Part shown: positions 56,066 through 64,000 of the stretch, one piece after another
Layout: each line of letters begins with the position of its first letter
Numbering within the stretch: the stretch's first letter is position 1
NCBI RefSeq assembly: GCF_000619885.1
Contig: NZ_JHUZ01000017.1
Coordinates: 1-64,000 of the forward strand
Reading direction: 5' to 3'
Source of the DNA: Balneatrix alpica DSM 16621
GTDB taxonomy: Bacteria; Pseudomonadota; Gammaproteobacteria; Pseudomonadales; Balneatricaceae
DNA length: 64,000 nucleotides
Made by a program: the position numbers and the translations under genes
The notes under the pieces: generated by a model
Database searches by the model: none
What the model was told of the DNA's origin: nothing
Seen by the model: the letters and a program-made list of their open reading frames with translations, nothing else

Positions 56066-56668
56066 TCAATCTTCGTCGTCACTGATGCCGATGGCACTGA
56101 CGCCCTCATTCGCGGCGGTGGTACGCAGCTCATCGACCCAGGCAGCTTCGGCCTGGCGACGGCTTTGCAGCTCCTCGACCAGCCAATCTTCATAGTCCAA
56201 CTGCTGCACCATCAACTCATGGGTATTGATCAGGCGCACCAGCTCTTCATCGGAGATATCCACCGGCGAGGTAAACTCCACCAGGGCAGCGATACACTCA
56301 TGGACCACCTGAGCCGCCGATGCCGCATCCGCTGCTTCCTCACCATCCAGGGTTTGTAGCACCGCATTTAACGCCACGCAGGCATCCAGGGCAGCATGGG
56401 CACCAAACATATCGAACTCACGTAAGTCCGGGGTCACGCTGTCGAGCTGGTCCAGCATTTCTTCGATATGCATCACCGAACGGCGGCCCGCCAGCTTCTC
56501 CCACACCTTGTCGAGAATCCCCCGTACCAGGGCGGCGTCACCAAACTCGGCCACCCGGGCAAAGAGGGCATAGTTAGGGTACAGGCGCTCGGCCATACTG
56601 GCTGCGAACAGGGCCAGCTGCCAGCCTTTCAGAGGGGCTAGCTTTTGCTCGAGATCCAGTTGCTGCAT
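56066..56668 (-). CDS. YjaG family (DUF416) protein
   Basis: A 200-residue, acidic, helical protein of the DUF416 family (LAPLKGWQLALFAASMAERL then YPNYALF at the start, EEMLDQLDSVTPDLREFDMF in the middle), close in length to E. coli YjaG (196). Function unknown. A GGAG lies about nine bases before the ATG. Confidence 0.85.
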   Translation of the reverse strand: MQQLDLEQKLAPLKGWQLALFAASMAERLYPNYALFARVAEFGDAALVRGILDKVWEKLAGRRSVMHIEEMLDQLDSVTPDLREFDMFGAHAALDACVALNAVLQTLDGEEAADAASAAQVVHECIAALVEFTSPVDISDEELVRLINTHELMVQQLDYEDWLVEELQSRRQAEAAWVDELRTTAANEGVSAIGISDDED

Positions 56669-56734
56669 GGGGGGCTCCGGGTTAGTTCGTTAGGGCGCTC
56701 ATTCTACCCTAGCCCCCGTGGAGGGTACAGGCTA

Positions 56735-57370
56735 CTAATTAGCCGGCAAACCATGTAGGGCAGGAGTCGCACTTTCCGGCACGGGGCCATCGGCCTGGGC
56801 CACTTGCCACTCCCCCGCCTGCAGGCGTAAAGGCAGCACCCCCGACCAGACCGGCCAATCCCCATCGGCAGCATCATCATTGGGGCCGCCCTGGCGGATC
56901 TTGCAGGACCACTCATCCAAGCGCAGCCGGATCACCAGGGTTGCCTGCAGTTCAATGTCCGTCAGCGGCCGCACCACGGCAGCACGCCCCGGCACAATAC
57001 GATCGACAAAATAGTCCAGACTTTCGCGCTTATGCTCACCCTCTACCCGCTCCGGCTGACCAAATACCACCAGCGAGCGGTAGTTCATGGAATGATTAAA
57101 ACCCGACTTAGCCAACACCAAGCCATCCAACAAGGTGAAACATACACAGAGCGGCTGCTCCAATGCCTTGGTTAATAAGCCATTACGTGCATGTCCATGC
57201 AGATAAAGGTACTCTCCCTGACGCCAATGGGCGGTCGGCAACACCAGCGGATACCCCCCGGCATCAATGCCAAGGTGACAAATCCAGCTTTCATCAATGA
57301 TGGCCAACGCCTGCTGATAATCCTCTACCTTGCGCTTAGGCCCCCGCTTAATCTGATTACGCCCACTCAT
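56735..57370 (-). CDS. pyridoxamine 5'-phosphate oxidase-like FMN-binding protein
   Basis: A 211-residue split-barrel flavin-binding protein. It begins MSGRNQIKRGPKRKVEDYQQ, with LGIDAGGYPLVLPTAHWR, YLHGHARNG and NYRSLVVFG, the pattern of the 'pyridoxamine 5'-phosphate oxidase family / nitroimidazole-resistance-like' group. Activity unknown. It diverges from a MocR-type regulator that probably controls it, suggesting a vitamin B6 or related link (inference). Confidence 0.82.
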   Translation of the reverse strand: MSGRNQIKRGPKRKVEDYQQALAIIDESWICHLGIDAGGYPLVLPTAHWRQGEYLYLHGHARNGLLTKALEQPLCVCFTLLDGLVLAKSGFNHSMNYRSLVVFGQPERVEGEHKRESLDYFVDRIVPGRAAVVRPLTDIELQATLVIRLRLDEWSCKIRQGGPNDDAADGDWPVWSGVLPLRLQAGEWQVAQADGPVPESATPALHGLPAN

Positions 57371-57483
57371 GTACTGACTCCTGGCTAAGCAAACAGAACT
57401 TGCAAATCGTTACGAAAGACCTGACTATGCAATGATCAATGGCTCCCAAACAGAGCCATTTTTAATCTTTTTATGGAGCCAAT
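57371..57483. promoter_or_regulatory. divergent control region of the MocR-type regulator
   Basis: 113 bases. AATGGCTC (57438-57445) and GAGCCATT (57453-57460) form a hairpin followed by TTTAATCTTTTT, like an intrinsic terminator. GAGCCAAT (57476-57483) repeats GAGCCATT in direct orientation 23 bp on, and contains the GGAG ribosome-binding site of the regulator gene. TGGCTCC (57440-57446) can therefore pair with either GGAGCCA or the first arm. These repeats suit a MocR operator, an attenuator, or both. Confidence 0.55.
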
Positions 57484-58935
57484 ATGTCACCGCTGGCCAG
57501 TTTGCTACAGCCTGCCGATCCCCAGGGCGGCAGTAAGCCACAGCAACTCTACCAACAACTGAAGCAATTGATTCTGGCCGGACAGATAGCCCAGGGCCAA
57601 CGCCTGCCCCCCAGCCGGGAACTGGCCAACCACTGGCAGTGTGGCCGCAATACCGTCATCCAGGCTTATGAGCAACTGGCCCAGGATGGCTTTACCCGTG
57701 GCCGTATCGGCGCTGGCACCTATGTCTGCCTACCTGAGCCGGACAGCCTGATTGCCGCCCAGCCTGAGCCACAACAGATTACGCCGGTGAAGGGCTTATC
57801 ACGCCGCGGCCAGCATCTGAGCGCCTACAACCGTAGCCGCGAACCCGCCAGTTTGCTGCTACAGCCAGGCATTCCCGAGCTGCAGCTGTTTCCCTGGGAT
57901 CAGTGGCGTCAACATCTGAATCGGGTACAACGCCGCCACCCGCAGCGCTTAGCCGGTTATGGTCAGCCCCAGGGTTTGCCCCGCCTGCGCCAGTGCCTGA
58001 GCCAATACCTGCAGGAGTCCCGCGGAGTACGCTGCCAGTCAGAGCAGATTCTGATTACCTCCGGTGCCCAGCAGGGCATCAGCATGGTTGCCGCGCTGTT
58101 GTTGGATGAAGGTGATCCTGTTTGGATTGAAGACCCGGGTTATCTCGGCGCCCGCTATGGCTTTCAGGCCCAGGGAGCACAGCTTTGCCCGGTACCTGTC
58201 GATGAAGAAGGACTGCAGCTCAACCAGGGCCTGGCCCAGCACCCGCTACCCAAGTTGATTTACACCACCCCTTCCCACCAGTACCCCAGCGGCGCCGTAC
58301 TCTCTTTACCCCGCCGTTTGGCGTTATTGCAGCTGGCGCAAGAGCAGGGCAGCTGGATTCTGGAAGACGACTACGACAGCGAATATCGCTATGACCGCCG
58401 CCCGCTTGCCGCCATGCAGGGTTTGGATCAGCACCAGCGGGTGCTGTACCTGGGCACCCTGTCCAAGGTGATGTTTCCTGGTTTGCGTTTGGGTTATCTG
58501 GTGCTGCCCGACAGCCTGGTGGAACCCTTCTGTCGCTATCGTTCACTGCTGGATCTGCATCCACCCTTACATCTGCAGGCCGCCCTGGCCGAGTTTATCG
58601 AAAGCGGTGGCTTCAGTAGTCATATCCGTCAAATGCGTCAGCTCTACCAACAGCGCCGCGACTATTTCTGGCAACTGGCCAAGCAGCAGCTACGCCCACA
58701 CCAGCTCGGCCCCTTGCCGGACGCGGGACTGCATGCCTGCCTGCGCCTGAATGGCAATGACCGCATGCTGGTACGTCAGTTGGAACAAGCAGGGCTTGGG
58801 GTGCGCGCCCTCAGTGACTATTGCCTGCAACAGCGGCAAAATGGCTTGGTGATGGGCTATGCCGGCTGTAACGAACAGCAACTGGAACAAGGCGTACAGA
58901 TTTTGGCACAGTATCTGGGTCGTGCCCGCGCTTAG
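57484..58935 (+). CDS. MocR-type (GntR/aminotransferase-like) transcriptional regulator
   Basis: A 483-residue regulator: N-terminal GntR winged HTH (LYQQLKQLILAGQIAQGQRL then PPSRELANHWQCGRNTVIQA) fused to a fold-type I aminotransferase-like domain with GYGQPQGLPRLRQCL, EDDYDSEYRYDRRPL and the PLP lysine in LGTLSKVMFPGLRLGY. MocR proteins sense PLP or PLP-bound amino compounds; PdxR is one subgroup, but no pdx gene is adjacent. GGAG lies six bases before the ATG. Probable regulator of the divergent FMN-binding gene and of itself. Confidence 0.92.
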   Translation: MSPLASLLQPADPQGGSKPQQLYQQLKQLILAGQIAQGQRLPPSRELANHWQCGRNTVIQAYEQLAQDGFTRGRIGAGTYVCLPEPDSLIAAQPEPQQITPVKGLSRRGQHLSAYNRSREPASLLLQPGIPELQLFPWDQWRQHLNRVQRRHPQRLAGYGQPQGLPRLRQCLSQYLQESRGVRCQSEQILITSGAQQGISMVAALLLDEGDPVWIEDPGYLGARYGFQAQGAQLCPVPVDEEGLQLNQGLAQHPLPKLIYTTPSHQYPSGAVLSLPRRLALLQLAQEQGSWILEDDYDSEYRYDRRPLAAMQGLDQHQRVLYLGTLSKVMFPGLRLGYLVLPDSLVEPFCRYRSLLDLHPPLHLQAALAEFIESGGFSSHIRQMRQLYQQRRDYFWQLAKQQLRPHQLGPLPDAGLHACLRLNGNDRMLVRQLEQAGLGVRALSDYCLQQRQNGLVMGYAGCNEQQLEQGVQILAQYLGRARA

Positions 58936-58960
58936 CCAGGTAACCACAGGAGCCACTAGC

Positions 58961-59410
58961 ATGCGTCCACTTTTATTCGTTTCCGCGCTCAGCCTGAGCC
59001 TTAGTCTATACAGCCCCCTGGGGCTCGCGGATAAAGATAAAGGAAAGGGCAAACAAGACTGGCAGCCCAGTAGCGAAAGCAGCCAGTCCGGTGTACTCAA
59101 AGATATTTTGACTGAAACCGAACGCCAACTGGTATGGCGTATTCTCTATGGCAAAGAGGCGCCCAAAGGCAGCGAGCAGCAAAACCTCAGTCAACACAAG
59201 AACAAGGGACTGCCCCCCGGCATTGCCAAAAATCTCGCCCGTGGCAAGCCCTTACCTCCCGGCATTGCCAAACGTTATGACCAAAACACGCTGGCAAAAC
59301 TACCGCAAAAACCGGGTTATGAGTGGCGTGAGTTAGATGGCCGCGCCATCCTGGTGGAAACCGCGAGTCAGGTGATTGTGGAAGTGATCAGCCGCAATCT
59401 GGGCCTCTAA
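58961..59410 (+). CDS. exported CigR-like protein
   Basis: A 149-residue protein with a signal peptide (MRPLLFVSALSLSLSLYSPL, cleavage near GLA). The mature part is Lys/Gln-rich with two repeats of LPPGIAK (residues about 85-91 and 97-103), then a C-terminal LPQKPGYEWRELDGRAILVE block as in the CigR/RcnB-like family. Salmonella CigR is an anti-virulence regulator; a role here is unknown. GGAG precedes the ATG. It follows the MocR gene by 25 bases. Confidence 0.72.
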   Translation: MRPLLFVSALSLSLSLYSPLGLADKDKGKGKQDWQPSSESSQSGVLKDILTETERQLVWRILYGKEAPKGSEQQNLSQHKNKGLPPGIAKNLARGKPLPPGIAKRYDQNTLAKLPQKPGYEWRELDGRAILVETASQVIVEVISRNLGL

Positions 59411-59481
59411 CCCAGCACTTAAGCCATCCATGAGCACCGCAGGCGCTGAGTGGCCCATGACCACCACAGCGCCTGCCTGGC

Positions 59482-59904
59482 TTAACTGCGTAGACGACGG
59501 TTCTGCTGCGGCAAGGGGCGGATACGGCCATTCTCATCAATCGCCACCAGCACAAATAGCCCTTCGGTGATCTTGCGAAACTCCGAGCCATCGGGACACT
59601 GCGCCCAAACCTCCGCCACGATTTTCATCGATGAATTGCCCGTTTCCACCACCCGGGTATAAAAGCTGAGCAGGGTGCCAACCAAGACCGGTGACATAAA
59701 GTCCACCTGGGAAATCGACACCGTGGCAATCCGGCTATGGGCCAGCTTGCCTGCATGAATACTGGCGGCCAAATCCATCTTAGCCACCAGCCAGCCGCCA
59801 TAAATATCACCAAAGCCATTGGTATCGCTTGGCAAAGCGGGAAATTGCAGACTCAACTCCCCTTCGGGACTGGGGTTCAACTCATCAGAATCCTGGGCGT
59901 TCAT
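59482..59904 (-). CDS. acyl-CoA thioesterase, YciA-like
   Basis: A 140-residue hot-dog thioesterase. Family blocks: SDTNGFGDIYGGWLVAKMDL (catalytic Asn/Asp region), FMSPVLVGTLLSFYTRVVET and KITEGLFVLVAID. YciA-type enzymes hydrolyse a wide range of acyl-CoAs. The ATG at 59904 with AAGG six bases upstream is chosen; an upstream ATG at 59982 would add a hydrophobic stretch without family support. Confidence 0.85.
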   Translation of the reverse strand: MNAQDSDELNPSPEGELSLQFPALPSDTNGFGDIYGGWLVAKMDLAASIHAGKLAHSRIATVSISQVDFMSPVLVGTLLSFYTRVVETGNSSMKIVAEVWAQCPDGSEFRKITEGLFVLVAIDENGRIRPLPQQNRRLRS

Positions 59905-60050
59905 AATTAGCCTTATTATCGCTATGGGCAGCAAAATGATGGCGCCAGTATAGCCGCTCACGCGCAGCGAAAAAACCGCCAAGCAGCGTCTTTACTGGCT
60001 TTGCGCAGACTCAGGTCGCGCTTTTGCAAAAATCTGACGATTGCCAACCC

Positions 60051-60084
60051 TTGTCACTGAGTTGTCACATTCAACTCCTATAGT
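60051..60084 (+). promoter_or_regulatory. Pho box and promoter of pstS
   Basis: TTGTCAC (60051-60057) and TTGTCAC (60062-60068) are identical 7-bp repeats separated by 4 bp, the PhoB box arrangement. TATAGT (60079-60084) lies 10 bp after the second repeat, which takes the place of a -35. The leader to the pstS ATG is about 75 bases. Confidence 0.85.
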
Positions 60085-60161
60085 GGGCTCCATCAAATTA
60101 CGCGGCCAGGTACTGACCTGCTGCCCCTTAAACCAGAAGAGCCTGTCACCAGGAGTAAGTA

Positions 60162-61124
60162 ATGAAACTGAAGCAACTCGTAGTCGCGCTGGGCTTCTCC
60201 GCCCTCACCTCTACCGCCATGGCTACCGGCGTTGATGCCAGCCTGCCTGACTACCAGAAAGCCAGCGGTGTATCTGGCAACCTGTCCTCTGTTGGTTCCG
60301 ACACCCTGGCCAACCTGATGACCCTGTGGGCAGAAGAGTTCAAGCGTGCCTACCCCAACGTCAACATCCAGATTCAGGCGGCAGGTTCTTCTACTGCTCC
60401 CCCCGCGCTGACTGAAGGCACTTCCAACATGGGGCCGATGAGCCGCAAGATGAAGGATAAAGAGCTGGAAGCCTTCGAAGCCAAATACGGCTACAAGCCC
60501 ACTGCCATTCCCGTCGCCATCGATGCCCTGGCCGTGTTTGTCCACAAGGACAACCCCGTTAACGGCATGACCATTGCTGACGTGGATGCCATCTTCTCCA
60601 GCACCCGTAAGTGCGGCGGCGCTGCTGACGTGACCAAGTGGGGCCAACTGGGCCTGACCGGCACCCTGGCGGAGCAGGATATTCAGCTGTATGGCCGTAA
60701 CTCAGTATCCGGCACCTACGGTTACTTCAAAGATCACGCCCTGTGTAAGGGTGACTTCAAAAACAACGTTAATGAGCAGCCTGGTTCCGCCTCCGTGGTG
60801 CAGTCTGTTTCCACCTCTCTGAACGCCATTGGCTACTCCGGCATCGGTTACAAAACCGCTTCTGTTAAAGCCGTTGCCCTGGCTAAAGAAGAAGGCGGTC
60901 AGTTCATCGAAGCGACCATGGAAAACTCCGTCAACGGCACCTACCCGCTGGCTCGTTTCCTCTACGTTTATGTCAACAAGGCCCCCAACCAGCCTCTGGC
61001 TCCGCTGGAGCGTGAGTTCATCAAGCTGGTGATGTCCAAGCAAGGCCAGGAAGTGGTCGTCAAAGACGGCTACATCCCCCTGCCCAAGGCTGTGATCGAG
61101 AAGACTCTGTCCGCTATCGAGTAA
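60162..61124 (+). CDS. pstS: phosphate ABC transporter, periplasmic phosphate-binding protein
   Basis: A 320-residue PstS-family protein with signal peptide ([20 protein letters not shown], cleavage after AMA). Phosphate-contact blocks are visible: [36 protein letters not shown] and [20 protein letters not shown]. This longer type is found in pseudomonads and marine gammaproteobacteria. GGAG precedes the ATG. It is separated from pstC by a strong hairpin and a second Pho box. Confidence 0.93.
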   Translation: MKLKQLVVALGFSALTSTAMATGVDASLPDYQKASGVSGNLSSVGSDTLANLMTLWAEEFKRAYPNVNIQIQAAGSSTAPPALTEGTSNMGPMSRKMKDKELEAFEAKYGYKPTAIPVAIDALAVFVHKDNPVNGMTIADVDAIFSSTRKCGGAADVTKWGQLGLTGTLAEQDIQLYGRNSVSGTYGYFKDHALCKGDFKNNVNEQPGSASVVQSVSTSLNAIGYSGIGYKTASVKAVALAKEEGGQFIEATMENSVNGTYPLARFLYVYVNKAPNQPLAPLEREFIKLVMSKQGQEVVVKDGYIPLPKAVIEKTLSAIE

Positions 61125-61149
61125 GAGCTTCCCAGGGGTATCCCTCAAG

Positions 61150-61175
61150 CACCGGCGCTGCCAACAGCGCCGGTG
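61150..61175 (+). terminator. hairpin between pstS and pstC
   Basis: A perfect 11-bp GC-rich stem (CACCGGCGCTG and its complement) with a 4-base loop, 25 bases after the pstS stop. No long T-run follows; it may terminate partly or protect the pstS message, allowing more PstS than permease. Confidence 0.6.
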
Positions 61176-61193
61176 ATGTCGTTTATGCCAGGA

Positions 61194-61227
61194 CTGTCAT
61201 ACAAGTGTCATATTGACGGAATAAAGT
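61194..61227 (+). promoter_or_regulatory. second Pho box, before pstC
   Basis: CTGTCAT (61194-61200), ACAA, GTGTCAT (61205-61211) is a near-consensus PhoB box. TAAAGT (61222-61227), 10 bp on, is a possible -10. It indicates separate PhoB-driven transcription of pstC, about 30 bases before its ATG. Confidence 0.82.
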
Positions 61228-61257
61228 AGCGGCAGTCTGACTAATTGAACTGATCCC

Positions 61258-63549
61258 ATGAATACACAAGCCCGAGTTTCTCCTCCTGAACTGGATTTTG
61301 ATACCCCGGCCCTGAGACGCCACCGCCGGGTGCGCGCCCTCAAAGACCGGCTGGCCGAATGGGTCGTTGGCATTGGCGGCATCAGCGTGATTGTGGCCGT
61401 GCTGCTGATCTTCTTTTACCTGCTGTATGAAGTTGCGCCCTTGTTTGAAGGGGCAAGCATGGAGCCCTGGCAGCAGAACGAACAGCCTCTGCCCGCTTAC
61501 CAACTCAGCGAGCTGAAGGGCAAACCCCTGTATCTGACCCTGGAGGAGCAGGCCGAAGTGGCGCTGCAGGTCACCGATCAGGGCGAACTGGCCTTTTTCA
61601 GCAGCCAAACCGGCCAATTGCTGAGCCAGCAACAGCTCAATCTCCCTGCCGGGGTAAACATCACCAGCTTTGCCTTACAGTCAGAAAGCAGCCATCAGTT
61701 TGCCCTGGGCTTTTCCAATGGCCAGGCACTGGTGATTAAGCACGAATACAAAATCACCTACCCCAACAACAAACGTCTGATCACCCCCCGGATCGAATTC
61801 CCCTATGGCGAAACCCCGATCCAGGTGCTCAGTGATGGTCAGGCCATTGAATATCTGGCGGTACGGGATGAAGATCGCGCCCTGGCGCTGGTTGCCAGCC
61901 ACGGCCAGCAACTGGAGCTGGTGCGTTACAGCAAAGACACCAACTTCATCACCGAAGAAGTCGAACTGACCCGCAACGCCTACAAACTGCCACAAAGCAA
62001 CCGTGCCCTGCGTGGCATTGAGATTCTGCCCGGTCAGCAATGGGTACTGGTTGGCGAGAGCAATGGCAGCCTCAGCCTGTTCGACATTCGCAATCTGGAA
62101 CAGCCGCTGCTGGCAGAGCAACTGAATGTCAGCAAGGGTGAAATTACCGAGCTGGAGCTGCTGCTCGGCGGTCAGTCCCTGCTGATTGGCGACACCCTCG
62201 GCACCGTCAGCCAGTGGTTCCTGGTACGCGATGATAAGGGCGACTGGCACCTGCAACGTATCCGTGATTTCAAGCGTGATGGCCACAAAGTCGTTACGAT
62301 TGCCACCGAACACCGCCGCAAAGGCTTTGCTGTCGCCTATGAGGATGGCCTGGTCAGCTTCTATAACACCACCGCAGAAACCAATGTGCTCAATGAACAA
62401 CTGTTCGAAGCCGGTGCCGCCAAGCTGATCGCCTTTGGTCCCCGTGGTAATGCCCTGCTCAGTCAGAACCAACAGGGCCAGCTGCAACTCTGGAGCGTCT
62501 ACAACAAGCACCCGGAAGTCTCGCTGAAAAGCCTGTGGGGTAAAGTCTGGTATGAGGGCTATGAAGATCCGCAGTACGTGTGGCAGTCCTCCTCCGCCAG
62601 CAATGATTTCGAACCCAAATACAGCCTGATGCCGCTGACCTTCGGCACCCTGAAGGCAGCCTTCTATGCCATGTTACTGGCCATGCCGCTGGCGATCTGT
62701 GGCGCCATCTATACCGCTTACTTCATGGCCCCGTCGCTCCGCCGCAAAATCAAACCCTTTATTGAGCTGATGGAAGCCCTGCCCACCGTCATCCTCGGCT
62801 TCTTTGCCGGCCTGTTTCTGGCCCCCTTCGTCGAGACCAATCTGACCTTTATCTTTATGGCGCTGCTGCTGGTTCCGGTCGGTATCCTGGCCTTTGCCTT
62901 TGCCTGGGCACAGATGCCCTCGGCGATTCGTCATCGCCTGCCGGAAGGCTTCGATGCCCTGCTGTTGATTCCGGTGATCCTGCTGCTGATTTTCGCCATC
63001 CTCGGCGTCACCGAGCCGGTGGAAAACAGCTTCTTTGGTGGCGACATGCGCACCTTTATCACCAATGAACTGGGGATTAACTTCGACCAGCGTAACGCCC
63101 TGGTGGTTGGCCTGGCGATGGGTTTTGCCGTGATCCCGACCATCTTCTCCATCACCGAAGATGCCATCTTTGGTGTACCCAAATCCCTTACTTATGGCTC
63201 CCTGGCCCTGGGTGCCACCCCCTGGCAAACCCTGGTGCGGGTAGTCATGCCCACCGCCTCCCCCGGTATCTTCTCGGCGGTGATGATTGGTCTGGGCCGC
63301 GCCGTGGGGGAAACCATGATCGTACTGATGGCCACCGGCAACACCCCGATTATGGATGTGAACATCTTCGAGGGCATGCGTACCCTGGCCGCTAACATTG
63401 CGGTGGAAATGCCAGAGTCGGAAGTGGGCTCCTCTCACTACCGCATCCTGTTCCTTGCTGCCCTGGTGCTCTTCGGTTTCACCTTTGTGATGAACACCGC
63501 CGCGGAAATCATCCGCCAGCGCCTACGCAAGAAATATGGCTCCCTGTAA
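61258..63549 (+). CDS. pstC: phosphate ABC transporter permease PstC, with large extra domain
   Basis: A 763-residue permease, more than twice E. coli PstC. One N-terminal helix (about residues 36-59) is followed by roughly 390 soluble residues rich in short strands, with blade-like repeats such as LVGESNGSLSLFDIRN and SLLIGDTLGTVSQWFLV, like a beta-propeller; then the membrane domain (from about 462) with the permease loop ALGATPWQTLVRVVMPTASP and GLGRAVGETMIVL. Such extended PstC proteins occur in pseudomonads and vibrios. The ribosome-binding site is weak. Confidence 0.9.
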   Translation: MNTQARVSPPELDFDTPALRRHRRVRALKDRLAEWVVGIGGISVIVAVLLIFFYLLYEVAPLFEGASMEPWQQNEQPLPAYQLSELKGKPLYLTLEEQAEVALQVTDQGELAFFSSQTGQLLSQQQLNLPAGVNITSFALQSESSHQFALGFSNGQALVIKHEYKITYPNNKRLITPRIEFPYGETPIQVLSDGQAIEYLAVRDEDRALALVASHGQQLELVRYSKDTNFITEEVELTRNAYKLPQSNRALRGIEILPGQQWVLVGESNGSLSLFDIRNLEQPLLAEQLNVSKGEITELELLLGGQSLLIGDTLGTVSQWFLVRDDKGDWHLQRIRDFKRDGHKVVTIATEHRRKGFAVAYEDGLVSFYNTTAETNVLNEQLFEAGAAKLIAFGPRGNALLSQNQQGQLQLWSVYNKHPEVSLKSLWGKVWYEGYEDPQYVWQSSSASNDFEPKYSLMPLTFGTLKAAFYAMLLAMPLAICGAIYTAYFMAPSLRRKIKPFIELMEALPTVILGFFAGLFLAPFVETNLTFIFMALLLVPVGILAFAFAWAQMPSAIRHRLPEGFDALLLIPVILLLIFAILGVTEPVENSFFGGDMRTFITNELGINFDQRNALVVGLAMGFAVIPTIFSITEDAIFGVPKSLTYGSLALGATPWQTLVRVVMPTASPGIFSAVMIGLGRAVGETMIVLMATGNTPIMDVNIFEGMRTLAANIAVEMPESEVGSSHYRILFLAALVLFGFTFVMNTAAEIIRQRLRKKYGSL

Positions 63550-63570
63550 TTAAGGTAGACGGACAAGATT

Positions 63571-64000
63571 ATGAGCGTGTCATTTAAAGAATGGACTAAA
63601 TCAGGCGCCCCCTGGGTGTGGCTGAACGCCGGTGCCGTCGCCATCAACGTGCTGATGGTGGTGGCCCTGTTGGGGGTAATCGCCGTGCGCGGCCTGGGTC
63701 ACTTCTGGCCCGCCGATATTATTCAGGCGCAATACCTCAACGAAGAGGGACAGCCTGAAAATATCATCGGTGAAATCACCAATGACGAATGGGTACCCGC
63801 CCAGCGCCTGCGGGATATCGGTGTTGATATTCCCGCCGAGGTGGAAGAAGTCGAACGCTACCTGCTCAAAGTGGGTAACCGCGATGTCTACGGCGGCGAC
63901 TTCCGCTGGGTACTGGCAGGCAATCTGGAAAATGTACGCCGGCCGGAAATGCTGTTCGCCGCCGAACGGCGCGAGTGGGGTAACTTCTACGGCTACCTGC
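63571..64000 (+). CDS. pstA: phosphate ABC transporter permease PstA, partial at window edge
   Basis: The first 143 codons of an ORF that stays open to the window end. It starts MSVSFKEWTKSGAPWVWLNA with one membrane helix (about residues 19-43), then a hydrophilic region (DEWVPAQRLRDIGVDIPAEV) that is the non-membrane extension seen in long PstA proteins. The permease domain lies beyond 64000. GGA lies seven bases before the ATG; it follows pstC by 21 bases. Confidence 0.88.
   Translation, partial: MSVSFKEWTKSGAPWVWLNAGAVAINVLMVVALLGVIAVRGLGHFWPADIIQAQYLNEEGQPENIIGEITNDEWVPAQRLRDIGVDIPAEVEEVERYLLKVGNRDVYGGDFRWVLAGNLENVRRPEMLFAAERREWGNFYGYL

Noticed and set aside
62674-63438. Minus-strand ORF of 254 codons opposite pstC
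   Set aside because: Antisense shadow of the membrane domain; Gly/His/Gln-rich and without ribosome-binding site or family.

Overview
The window looks like chromosomal DNA of a gammaproteobacterium related to the Oceanospirillales/Pseudomonadales. Support comes from gene order: tkt-epd-pgk-fba, rsmE-gshB-tonB-yqgE-ruvX-pyrR-pyrB-pyrC', lptM-lysA-dapF-DUF484-xerC-yigB, ftsY-ftsE-ftsX-rpoH, rsmD-coaD-fdx and pstS-pstC-pstA. The sequence is moderately GC-rich, densely coding, and has no IS, prophage, tRNA or CRISPR that I could see. The species cannot be named from sequence alone; osmolyte catabolism and transport genes fit a marine or host-associated lifestyle (inference).

Layout. 1-280: promoter and boxA leader of a ribosomal RNA operon that runs leftwards out of the window. 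275-6703 (minus): alpha/beta hydrolase, then the central-carbon cluster fba, pgk, epd, tkt. 6976-8680: metK and mscL, convergent. 8864-19267 (mostly plus): rsmE, gshB, tonB, yqgE, ruvX, pyrR, pyrB and a degenerate dihydroorotase (pyrC'). This block is interrupted by a 3.7 kb insert with a PilZ protein, an Lrp-type regulator, 4-hydroxyphenylpyruvate dioxygenase, a creatininase-family amidohydrolase and a glycolipid-binding-like protein. 19424-20788: a small orphan gene and a LuxR-type regulator. 20778-25289 (minus): yigB-like HAD, xerC, DUF484, dapF, lysA, lptM; then cyaY (plus). 25738-28465 (minus): mutM, argH and the zinc-free ribosomal proteins L36 and L31 behind a clear Zur box.

28611-37670 is mostly a carnitine / gamma-butyrobetaine island: thioesterase (cdhB-like), GlxA/AraC regulator (cdhR-like), beta-keto-acid cleavage enzyme, L-carnitine dehydrogenase, BCCT transporter, a second GlxA/AraC regulator and gamma-butyrobetaine dioxygenase. 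Together they would take gamma-butyrobetaine through L-carnitine and 3-dehydrocarnitine to glycine betaine. Next come a superoxide dismutase with a TPR-like partner, and a NarL-type two-component system with a TRAP transporter; CTAGGTA-type palindromes sit upstream of both the transporter and the kinase.

43440-47625 is the least familiar part: a TetR-type gene diverges from a tightly packed five-gene operon (Rieske oxygenase, small membrane protein, membrane-anchored GyrI-like domain protein, membrane di-iron hydroxylase, exported NTF2-like protein), with two 21-bp direct repeats exactly 33 bp apart between them. 47673-55788 returns to housekeeping: LprI-like protein, rpoH, ftsX, ftsE, ftsY, a degenerate M16 protein, rsmD, coaD, ferredoxin and a DEDDh exonuclease. 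55796-59904 holds small hypothetical genes, a MocR-type regulator divergent from an FMN-binding protein, a CigR-like protein and an acyl-CoA thioesterase. 60162-64000 is the phosphate transporter pstS-pstC-pstA (pstA cut by the window edge), with Pho boxes before pstS and before pstC.
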